DNA from: Verrucomicrobiia bacterium
GTDB taxonomy: Bacteria > Verrucomicrobiota > Verrucomicrobiia > Verrucomicrobiales > DEV007
NCBI GenBank assembly: GCA_030427505.1
Contig: JAUICH010000001.1
Coordinates: 248,001 to 312,000 of the forward strand
Reading direction: 5' to 3'
Length of the DNA stretch: 64,000 bases
Made by a program: the position numbers and the translations under genes. Of the stretch, positions 55,268 through 62,453 are shown piece after piece. Position 1 is the stretch's first letter; every line of letters begins with the position of its first letter. The notes beneath the pieces were generated by a model, which saw nothing but the letters and a program-made list of their open reading frames with translations, was not told the origin of the DNA and searched no databases.

Positions 55268-55472
55268 AGTCTTTGATGATCTTTGTCAGCACGCGGTCGA
55301 GTTCCTCCATGACGGTCAGGGCCGATTCCACCCCACCCATCAAGGGCGTTATGTAATGGGCTTCGAACTCCCGGCGCTTGGCGTCGCGCCAGCCGCCGGC
55401 GGTCTCGTGCCACTGATTGTTCAGCTCTTTGGTGAGCGCCGCGAGCCGGGCTTTTTGTGTGTTCAGTCTCAT
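55251..55472 (-). CDS. small helical protein, probable second WXG100-like partner
   Basis: The 73-residue product is two helices around a turn, with W28-R29-D30 followed eight residues after the Trp by F36 (WRDAKRREF). The WXG100 protein at 56102 has the same spacing in WQDQEHDKF. The start overlaps the upstream stop as ATGA, and the 3' end overlaps the ATPase gene by 17 bp. It is therefore tightly embedded in the operon. At 73 residues it is shorter than typical WXG100 proteins, and the assignment is inference. Confidence 0.6.
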   Translation of the reverse strand: MRLNTQKARLAALTKELNNQWHETAGGWRDAKRREFEAHYITPLMGGVESALTVMEELDRVLTKIIKDCEEEH

Positions 55473-56050
55473 GGCGCGCCGCCGGTGTCTTCGTTAGGAT
55501 TGTTCTCGCCGGAAGCCTCTTCCGCCTCCCACGCGTCGCCATCCCGGGTCTGAGGCACGGACTCCTCAGAAACGGAAGCCTTCGACCCGGCGTAGGCGTG
55601 CAGGGCCTTCGCCGCCTGGGCCAGAAAGGCGATGCCTTTGGGTACGTCGGTGGCCAGCAGGTAGTTCACCCCCTCCAGTTTCTTGGCCAGGGGTTCCACC
55701 CGGCTGTCAAAGTTCCGGCTCCACTGTTTTACCACACGCAGTTTGTCTTCCGCTTCGCGGAGCTTTCGCCGCAGCTTCTGCACCTGCATTTGCTCGTGCG
55801 CGCTGGGTTCGCGAGAGGCGGACAGCCGGGAACTGAACAGCGCGGCCTCGGCCTCTTCGAGCTGCTTCTCGATCCGCCGGATCTGGCCTTTCCAGAAAGC
55901 CGGTTGATCGTGCTGAAGCCAGAGGCGAACCCGTTTGATGGTGTCCGACACCTCATCCATCGTGATCGTCGCCTTGTCCTGATAGACGATCATCCGGGAC
56001 CGGAACCTGTCCAGGACCTCCACGGAAGTGACATTGGCGCTTTCGGCCAT
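55469..56050 (-). CDS. coiled-coil protein of the type VII-like operon, unknown function
   Basis: The 193-residue, mostly helical protein begins VTSVEVLDRFRSRMIVYQDK, somewhat like the N-terminal helices of LXG/EsxA-related substrates. A long charged coiled coil follows (IRRIEKQLEEAEAALFSSR, LRRKLREAEDKLRVVKQW), then an acidic disordered C-terminus. It could be a substrate, chaperone or scaffold. It has no signal peptide. It lies between the WXG100 gene and the 73-residue gene. Confidence 0.65.
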   Translation of the reverse strand: MAESANVTSVEVLDRFRSRMIVYQDKATITMDEVSDTIKRVRLWLQHDQPAFWKGQIRRIEKQLEEAEAALFSSRLSASREPSAHEQMQVQKLRRKLREAEDKLRVVKQWSRNFDSRVEPLAKKLEGVNYLLATDVPKGIAFLAQAAKALHAYAGSKASVSEESVPQTRDGDAWEAEEASGENNPNEDTGGAP

Positions 56051-56101
56051 GGTGGGGGTATTGCGGGTTTGGGAAAGGTGGTTTTGTCAGGGGTGACCCA
56101 G

Positions 56102-56374
56102 TTAGCGTTGCTGGAGATACTCTTCGATCTTCTGCGCCTTGCGCATCAGGAATGGCGCGTAGCGGTTGGACGATTCCAGAAACTTGCTCAGGGCCTTTAC
56201 GGTCTGCTTGAACTCGTCCTCAAACTTGTCGTGTTCCTGGTCCTGCCAGGTGTCACCCAGCGCGCCGAAGCGTGCCTGGAGGGAAGTCATCCGGTTCTGG
56301 AGATCGCTGTTGAAACGCTTCAGTTCCTCGGCAAAACGCCGCAGTTCTTCGGGGTCGATGATTGCCTGTGCCAT
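56102..56374 (-). CDS. WXG100-family protein (EsxA-like)
   Basis: The 90-residue product is a helical hairpin typical of ESAT-6/EsxA proteins. Helix 1 spans residues ~7-40, the turn has W43-Q44-D45 (WxG variant WxD), and helix 2 carries FEDEFKQTVKALSKFLESS. The length is right for the family. Such proteins are secreted as dimers by EccC/EssC-type ATPases. It is the first gene of the operon that ends with the FtsK/EssC-like ATPase, which supports the assignment. Confidence 0.85.
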   Translation of the reverse strand: MAQAIIDPEELRRFAEELKRFNSDLQNRMTSLQARFGALGDTWQDQEHDKFEDEFKQTVKALSKFLESSNRYAPFLMRKAQKIEEYLQQR

Positions 56375-56568
56375 AGCGGGAAAGCGAGTCTTTGGGGTTC
56401 GGGGGAAAGCTCTTTCTTATCGATTCGGGGGAAAAGAGGCAATCATAGGATACCACAGGGCCGAGGTTTTCGTTACCCTTTGGCAGGGACCAAGGGAGTG
56501 ACAAGAGTCCCACGCCAGGGTGGTGTTCATCCTGGTTCGTCTCAGGTTTTGTGTTTTTCCTGAGAACT

Positions 56569-58464
56569 TCACTCCGGAATCATCCGGTAGATCACACAAT
56601 CCCGGTGCGCGTATTCCAGACCGTAGAGGTGTTTCACTATCTCAAACTCGTTTGGATCGGTGAAAAGCCGGAACAGGTCGGGTTTGGCTGACTGAATGAG
56701 GGAGAGATAGTTATACGCCAGAAGCAGTTCCTTGTTGTTCTGCCTGGCGGAAGTCATGAGAGCTTCGAGTTCTTCTCTCGAAGTGACGACGGATAAGTCT
56801 TTGTTGTAGTAGGGAAGGTTGGCGTGGGAGGAGGACAGGATGGTCTCTTCGGGAGACTGCGCGGCGAGTTGATCCATCAGCGCCACCGTTTCTTTGACGG
56901 GTTCTTTGGAGTGGGTCTTGACGATCGTTCTCTGCTGGTGAGTGAAGACCAAGAAAAGAAGCGTATAAGCGCCAAGCATGGCGAACCCGAGTTGTTGCAG
57001 TCGCTTAGCGCGGGCACTGGTTAAAAATTGCAGTCCGAGAGCGAGGCAAATCAGCAAGGCGGGGAGGGAGTAGATGACATACCAGATAAACAGATAGGCA
57101 TCGGTGGCGGAAGCATAGATCACGGAAATGACCGCGGCGGCGATGAAGGAAATCAGCGCGGCGGCGAGGAAACGCGACTTCCGGAAAGCGTAAACCAGAC
57201 CCGCGGCGGAAAGGAGCGCGGTAGCGGAGACGAACAAGGTGGTCAGGACGGGGTGTTCCGAAAAGTGGTCGGTGAAAGACTGGCAGACCGGGCTCGTAGC
57301 GTCCCAGTCGAACCAGGTTTCGCCGGAAAGGAAATAGCCGGAACAGTTAAGAATCCATTCCTGGTCCGGACCGCCTTTTGGAGCGAAGTGTTCCAGGTAG
57401 ATTTTCAATTGCGGGAGGCAGGGCAGCATGAGCGGGATGATGGCGGCGGACATGCAGAGATTGACCGCGAAGAACCGGGCCACCTGGTCTTTGGCGGGCC
57501 CGTCGCTTTTCCCGCGTACGATCATGATGAGTATGAACAGGGACAAAGGCGCCAGGATGTAGAGGGCGGCGGGATAGGTGAAGAGCAGGGCAAACTCCGC
57601 GGCGGCGAAAGAGATCCACCAGCGCCAACGGCCGGTCTGGATGGCTCGAAAGGCGGTCAGGCAGACAAGAGCGGAAAAGAGAAAGATGAACGCATAGCCC
57701 CGGACTTCGACACTGTAGGTAATGTGCCAGGGATGAAAGGTGAGCAGCAGCCCGGCCAAAACGGCGGCCACGCGCAGCCCCAAGAGCCACAGCCCGGTGA
57801 AGATGACCAGAATGGACAGGATGCTGGTAATCAGGGAAGGGAGCCGGAGGAGAGTGACATTGTAGGACTCAGGGGACTCGCCCAGAAGTGATTTTCCGGC
57901 TTCGTGAACCAGACGGGAAACGACACTGAAAAAGGTGTGATTGTTAGGGCGCCGGTAGCCCCAGACGGTGTCCGTCCATTTCACGGGACGAAACTTGAGA
58001 ACGCCTTCTTTGTCGGGCCGGTATTCGCCGTGAATGAAGTGACTCGTGGAGTAAATCTCATCGCCATAGAGGCTCAGATCGAGCCTGGGAACGCGTTGGA
58101 ACAAGGACAGGGCCGTGATCACAACCAGAACGCCCCAGTAGACCGGTCCAAGTGAAGGGCGGGTAACGGGTCTCTCCGAGTGCGATCGTTTCAGCCAGAC
58201 TGGAACGGTGCCGAATAGCAGCGACAAAATTCCGAAACTGGCGATCAAGCCATACCAGGTATAGACCGTGGCGAATTGTTCTGGTTTGGGAGACTTCTTG
58301 CTTTGCGCGATGACTTCCCGCGTTTCCTGAAAAGCGCCGAAGGAGGCAATCAGATGAACGAGAATCCACAACAGAAGAACGCCCAGAACCAGCCGTGTAA
58401 TGAGAGCAGGCGACAGCTGGCGCGCCTTCGAGATGAGATCCCGGAGGGATTTGTGGATTTCCAT
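56569..58464 (-). CDS. polytopic membrane glycosyltransferase (GT39/ArnT-like)
   Basis: The start at ATG 58464 is preferred over a GTG 24 codons upstream. The 631-residue protein has about 11 membrane helices. An early periplasmic loop carries an acidic pair in LSLYGDEIYSTSHF, the catalytic Asp-Glu position of GT-C enzymes. A YRRPNNHTFFSVVSRLVHEAG loop and a FHPWHITYSVEVRGYAF stretch (PxxxxYS.e.RgY) are common to PMT/ArnT-type transferases. It probably moves a sugar from polyprenyl phosphate onto a lipid or protein. It is not obviously linked to the operon upstream. Confidence 0.82.
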   Translation of the reverse strand: MEIHKSLRDLISKARQLSPALITRLVLGVLLLWILVHLIASFGAFQETREVIAQSKKSPKPEQFATVYTWYGLIASFGILSLLFGTVPVWLKRSHSERPVTRPSLGPVYWGVLVVITALSLFQRVPRLDLSLYGDEIYSTSHFIHGEYRPDKEGVLKFRPVKWTDTVWGYRRPNNHTFFSVVSRLVHEAGKSLLGESPESYNVTLLRLPSLITSILSILVIFTGLWLLGLRVAAVLAGLLLTFHPWHITYSVEVRGYAFIFLFSALVCLTAFRAIQTGRWRWWISFAAAEFALLFTYPAALYILAPLSLFILIMIVRGKSDGPAKDQVARFFAVNLCMSAAIIPLMLPCLPQLKIYLEHFAPKGGPDQEWILNCSGYFLSGETWFDWDATSPVCQSFTDHFSEHPVLTTLFVSATALLSAAGLVYAFRKSRFLAAALISFIAAAVISVIYASATDAYLFIWYVIYSLPALLICLALGLQFLTSARAKRLQQLGFAMLGAYTLLFLVFTHQQRTIVKTHSKEPVKETVALMDQLAAQSPEETILSSSHANLPYYNKDLSVVTSREELEALMTSARQNNKELLLAYNYLSLIQSAKPDLFRLFTDPNEFEIVKHLYGLEYAHRDCVIYRMIPE

Positions 58465-58609
58465 TTCGCTGAGGTCTGCCGTTTCGGTAGCGGATTGTTG
58501 GTTTGAAGATGCCCGGACGGTTCGGAAACCTGACACGGTCCATGGCTCCGCCGGGGGCCGCTATCGACCCCTAAAAACTCTTCCGGCACAAGTGTAAACG
58601 GCGCCAGTT

Positions 58610-60535
58610 TCAAGGAACCTTGTTATCTGTTCCTTCCAGATCGTTCACCGCGCGGTTGGCGACCCGAATGATGTACTTGTTAGGCTGATCTTTCAGAGCG
58701 GCTTTCAGTTCCGGCAGAGCGGGGCGGGCGGTTTCGTCCAGATAATCCAAAGCGATGGCGGCCTGAAGGCGGGCCCACTGGTGCTCTCCGCTGAGTTCCT
58801 GCCGGAGGACCGGGAGACCTGCCGCGACTTCCGCTTCGGTACCCATGCGGCACAAAGCGCGGGCGGCGGCGATACGGACGGCGGGGGAGTCGTCTTGCAG
58901 GGCGGCTTTCAGCGCTCCGGTAGCCTCTTCGCCTGAGGCCGCTGAGGCTTCGGCAAAGTTCCCCAACCCGGTCGCTCCCCAGTAGCGGACCGCGGCGTCT
59001 GGATAGCTTTTCAGAGCCTCGGTGAGAGTGGGGATGGCCTCGGGCCCTTCAGAAGCTTTGCTGGAGACGTCGATCAGCTTGGCGATGAGGGCGGTGCTTT
59101 CTTCTCCTTTGCCGTGGAGGATTCCGTAGGTGGAACCAGCCTGGGGTTCGCGGACTTCGATCTCCGACTCCGGCAGAAGTCCCAGGTCGCGCACCTCGAA
59201 CTGCCAGTCGCGGCAGACCTGGCGCATGGCCTTGAGCCGCTCCTGGTGGGCGGGATCGGAGGCGAGGTTATGGATCTCGTGAGGGTCGTTTTCCAGATCG
59301 TAGAGTTCTTCCACCGGTTTGTGGTCCGCGGAAAAGAGGGCCATGGCTTCGCTCAAATTTCCGGCGGCTTCAGCCTTTCGGATTTCGCCCATGGTGGCGC
59401 CTTTTTCCGGGGTGTTCATGTACTGGTAGTAGGGCTTCAGCGGCTCGTAGTTGCGGATGTAGCGATAGCGGGGACCACGTACGGCGCGGATGATGTCGTA
59501 GCGTTCGTCCATGCGGTCGCGGGCGCCGAAGATGTAGTCGTGCGGCGGGGCGGCATTTTCACCCAGGAAAGGTTGGCCCTGCATGTAGCCCGGCACGGGC
59601 ACGCCGGCGAGATTCAGCACGGTGGGCCCGAAGTCCACGGAACAGATCAGGCGGTCTTCCACCGAATGGGGCGTCCCTTGGTCCGCGGCCCGGTAGGGTG
59701 CCGGAATGCGGACGATGAAGGGAATACGGGTGCCGGAATCGTAGAGCCAGCGTTTGGCGCGGGGCAGGCCCACGCCGTGGTCCGACCAGAAAAAGATAAT
59801 GGTGTTCTCATAGAGCCCCGCGTCCTTGATCTCCTGGATGAGATTCCCGGCCCAGGCATCCATGGCGGTAATGAGTTCGTAGTTCCGTTTCCAGTCTTCG
59901 CGGACCACGGGCGTGTCCGGATAATAGGGCGGCAGGGTGGTGAGTTTGTCAGGGTCCTGACGCTGTTCCGGGGTGAGATTCTTGGTTACCGATTCGTATT
60001 TGGATTCACTGGCGATGCCGCTCTCGTGACAGCCGGTGAAGTTGAACACGGCAAAGAAGGGTTTTCCCTCCGGCCGGTTTTTCCAGTGAGCGGAGCCGGA
60101 GCACTGGTCCCAGATTTCGTTCTTTCCGGGCTCGGAAAACTGGTAGTCGGTTTTGCTGGCGTTCGTGCAATAGTAGCCCGCGTCGCGGAGGAACTGGGGA
60201 AAGGGCCGGATGAAGTCCGGCAGTTTCGCGTTGCAGCGCATGTGATGGGTGCCGATGGAGTTTTGATACATCCCGGTAATGATGGTGGACCGGCAGGGGG
60301 CACAGACACCGGCGGCGGTGAAGGCGTGGCTATAGCGGACTCCCTCGACCGCCAACTGGTCCAGATTCGGCGTGATCGCATGAGGATCTCCGTAGCAGCC
60401 GAGGTGGGGGCTGATGTCTTCGCAGGAGATCCAGAGGATGTTGGGGCGGTCTTCGGCTGCCCGGGCAGACAAGCCGAACAACACCAAGACCGCGGCAAGA
60501 ACCGGAAACGTCAGGGGGTGGGTGAAACGAAACAT
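58610..60535 (-). CDS. secreted heparan-N-sulfatase-like sulfatase with C-terminal HEAT-like repeats
   Basis: The start at 60535 (MFRFTHPLTFPVLAAVLVL) gives 641 residues with a signal peptide ending near SARAAED. The metal site is PNILWISCEDISPH. The formylglycine site is C78 in C-A-P-C-R followed by STIITG, and the FFWSDHGVGLPR site follows. Motifs such as THHMRC resemble N-sulfoglucosamine sulfohydrolases. After the sulfatase domain (to about residue 490) comes a HEAT/PBS-like helical repeat tail (IPTLTEALKSYPDAAVRYWG, AAARALCRMG, AAIALDYLDE). The tail is unusual for the family and may bind partners. Confidence 0.92.
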   Translation of the reverse strand: MFRFTHPLTFPVLAAVLVLFGLSARAAEDRPNILWISCEDISPHLGCYGDPHAITPNLDQLAVEGVRYSHAFTAAGVCAPCRSTIITGMYQNSIGTHHMRCNAKLPDFIRPFPQFLRDAGYYCTNASKTDYQFSEPGKNEIWDQCSGSAHWKNRPEGKPFFAVFNFTGCHESGIASESKYESVTKNLTPEQRQDPDKLTTLPPYYPDTPVVREDWKRNYELITAMDAWAGNLIQEIKDAGLYENTIIFFWSDHGVGLPRAKRWLYDSGTRIPFIVRIPAPYRAADQGTPHSVEDRLICSVDFGPTVLNLAGVPVPGYMQGQPFLGENAAPPHDYIFGARDRMDERYDIIRAVRGPRYRYIRNYEPLKPYYQYMNTPEKGATMGEIRKAEAAGNLSEAMALFSADHKPVEELYDLENDPHEIHNLASDPAHQERLKAMRQVCRDWQFEVRDLGLLPESEIEVREPQAGSTYGILHGKGEESTALIAKLIDVSSKASEGPEAIPTLTEALKSYPDAAVRYWGATGLGNFAEASAASGEEATGALKAALQDDSPAVRIAAARALCRMGTEAEVAAGLPVLRQELSGEHQWARLQAAIALDYLDETARPALPELKAALKDQPNKYIIRVANRAVNDLEGTDNKVP

Positions 60536-60649
60536 GCCTTCTTTGTGACATGCCGGACGGGTTTCTGCAATCCCCGCTCCCTGGCGCAATTCGGCACCCG
60601 CGTGCAATTTTCGGCCACCTGAAGACCTGGCTGGTGCGTAACGGAGAGT

Positions 60650-60805
60650 ATGAGAAAAGTGTTCTTACTCTTCCTGGCCGGCATCGGCCTTTTCGCTTCG
60701 CTCGCCCTCAGTTCCTGCAATACCACCCGGGGTTTCGGGCAGGACTTGCAGAAGCTGGGTTCAGAAATCGAGCAAGGCTCAAATGAAGTGTATCGCGGCT
60801 ATTGA
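60650..60805 (+). CDS. entericidin-like small lipoprotein
   Basis: The 51-residue product has a lipoprotein signal peptide ending in the lipobox LALSSC (C23). The entericidin-type core NTTRGFGQDLQKLGSEIEQG follows, with the NT.rG.G.D....G..i pattern. A GGAG Shine-Dalgarno sequence lies just before the ATG. Entericidins are small outer-membrane-associated lipoproteins linked to stress and cell lysis. It is divergent from the sulfatase gene. The frame is short but strongly typical. Confidence 0.8.
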   Translation: MRKVFLLFLAGIGLFASLALSSCNTTRGFGQDLQKLGSEIEQGSNEVYRGY

Positions 60806-60919
60806 AGCGCTGGCCATTCGCGCTTCCGCTTAGCTGAGTCATTCGGCACGTTTCCGGTTATCCGCCGTGAAACCTGGCCGCCCGGAACTTTTCCCCAACC
60901 TACAACCCAATCCCTCAAT

Positions 60920-61078
60920 ATGTTACCTTATCTCGCTGATTTTACTGTGCAATTCAACACCGGCGCCGTAGTCGCGCTCGTGGCCGGCATTTCGATCCTT
61001 GTCGTGCCGAAGCTGCTTAACTACATTATTGCCGCCTACCTGATTGTGGTGGGTATCCTTGGGCTGTTCCCTGGATGA
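60920..61078 (+). CDS. DUF3096-like small membrane protein
   Basis: The 52-residue product has two hydrophobic helices (AVVALVAGISILVVP and NYIIAAYLIVVGILGLF) around P-K-L-L-N-Y. This is the layout of DUF3096 proteins, in which a pattern like (I/V)P.LLNYIVA.YLI..G is conserved. The function is unknown. It is convergent with the GNAT gene, with only a few bases between the stops. Confidence 0.8.
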   Translation: MLPYLADFTVQFNTGAVVALVAGISILVVPKLLNYIIAAYLIVVGILGLFPG

Positions 61079-61084
61079 TCTTGC

Positions 61085-61666
61085 TCAATCCGCGGCGGCG
61101 GCGAGTTCCTCCGAGGCTTTCAGCCGCATGCCCAGCAACACGTAGTCGTGATACAGGGCGTTCATGTCCTGTACGTAGCCGGGCAGGCGCATTAGTTCGT
61201 CGAAGCCCGCTTTCTGGAAAGCGAGGATACCGACATCGCGTTCGCCGTTGAACTCTGCCTCCAGCCGCATCAGGCCGGCTTGGCGCGAGATTTCGACGAG
61301 TTCGTTGATCAGCAGATCGACGATGCCGCGTCCCCGGTAGTCCGGGTGGGTGACTACGCTGACCAGTCCGATGTGGCGTTTCCAGCCTCCCGCGCGCTGG
61401 TGCAGGCTGGCATCCGCCACGATCTTGCCGTCAGCAAATGCCAGAAGAGGCAGGTGACGGAAAAAGTCGATCTTCTCGGGCCAGACGTGGAACACCGCGG
61501 TGTCCAGGAAACGGTGCTCCACAAAGAGCCGTTCTTCGTCCGGCATGAGACGGAGAAAGGTTTCGTAGGCGTGTCGATCACCCGCTTGAAGGGGACGAAT
61601 GAAACACTGCAAACCGTCCGGCGTCGTGAGGTAGCAAGGGTACTTTTCGAGGGCTAATTCCAGCAC
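61085..61666 (-). CDS. GNAT-family N-acetyltransferase
   Basis: The C-terminal ~190 residues match the GNAT fold: CFIRPLQAGDRHAYETFLRLM at the N-terminus, the acetyl-CoA loop THPDYRGRGIVDLLINEL (R-G-R-G) and ILAFQKAGFDELMRLP at the end. The open frame extends upstream to 61876, but that part crosses the terminator hairpin at 61757-61790. I therefore place the start at a GTG near 61666; other GTGs at 61684 and 61696 are possible. The substrate is unknown. Confidence 0.78.
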   Translation of the reverse strand: MLELALEKYPCYLTTPDGLQCFIRPLQAGDRHAYETFLRLMPDEERLFVEHRFLDTAVFHVWPEKIDFFRHLPLLAFADGKIVADASLHQRAGGWKRHIGLVSVVTHPDYRGRGIVDLLINELVEISRQAGLMRLEAEFNGERDVGILAFQKAGFDELMRLPGYVQDMNALYHDYVLLGMRLKASEELAAAAD

Positions 61667-61756
61667 GAAGAAAGGAAAGAGCACGCTTCGTGCCACGGCC
61701 CAAAATGAAGGCGCCTGGCGGCGGGGCGGGAAACGGAGATAGCCTGAAAAAGGATT

Positions 61757-61790
61757 GTCCCGCGGCGGTCGAGAGAAACCGCCGCGGGAC
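61757..61790 (-). terminator. strong terminator after the EF-hand gene
   Basis: GTCCCGCGGCGGT (61757-61769) and ACCGCCGCGGGAC (61778-61790) form a perfect 13-bp stem. On the reverse strand it is followed by AATCCTTTTTC. It terminates transcription from the EF-hand gene before the GNAT gene and argues for a separate GNAT start. Confidence 0.85.
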
Positions 61791-61930
61791 TCACCCCTGG
61801 CAGGATGCACGGGCCCGCCAGCGCTTCCGGTAAGAAGAGGATGTTGGGGGCCGGCCCGGACACCGGCCCTCCTCAAACAACGACAACAACCAACGCTAGA
61901 GAAAATTTGTCCGCTGCCATGCTGTGTCTC

Positions 61931-62341
61931 TTACCGGGGAGGGAAGCCTCTCTGGTCCGGGCGGCGATGGCGATTGTCCCGGCGGCTGTCTTCGCCTTCG
62001 TCATCGGACTCCTCTTCGGAAGAGGCCGGTTGAATCTCTTCAAGAGTAAGTTCTCCATCGCCGTTGGTATCGAAGGTCAACAGTGCGTCTGAAGCGCGGC
62101 GCAGCTCCCGTTTCGAGATCACGCCGTCATGGTCGGTATCCAGAACGGCCAGGAAGGCCGGCGGTCTCTGGGGTTGGGCGCCGCCGTCTTCGTTTTCCGT
62201 ACTGGAAGAAGGTGAGGAGGAGGAAGCTCCTCCATTGTCTTGGGCCGGCAGCCACTGGCTGCTGACGGCCATCAGGCTGTTCAGAATCACTAGCGTTTTC
62301 ATCCAGCGTTTCAGAGCCGTGGTGTTCATTTTACTATTCAT
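61931..62341 (-). CDS. exported EF-hand protein
   Basis: The start at 62341 (MNSKMNTTALKRW) gives 136 residues with a short N-terminal hydrophobic segment (LVILNSLMAVSSQW), possibly a signal peptide. After a Ser/Asn-rich low-complexity stretch come two EF-hand loops, DTDHDGVISKRE and DTNGDGELTLEE, each with D-x-D-x-D-G. The tail is Arg/Asp-rich. It probably binds Ca2+ in the periplasm or outside the cell. The peroxidase gene, on the same strand, ends about 110 bp upstream of this start. Confidence 0.8.
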   Translation of the reverse strand: MNSKMNTTALKRWMKTLVILNSLMAVSSQWLPAQDNGGASSSSPSSSTENEDGGAQPQRPPAFLAVLDTDHDGVISKRELRRASDALLTFDTNGDGELTLEEIQPASSEEESDDEGEDSRRDNRHRRPDQRGFPPR

Positions 62342-62453
62342 GTCGGGTCGGGTCGGGTGCGGGGTGACGGTTTGGGTGAAAGCCCGTTCGCGGATCTTGG
62401 TTTGGGTTGGCACGGATTCACGAACGAAGCGAAATGGGTTGGAGAGGCGAAGC

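Noticed and set aside
61667-61876. N-terminal extension of the GNAT protein
   Set aside because: It crosses a perfect 13-bp terminator hairpin and reads Pro/Arg-rich sequence without GNAT similarity.
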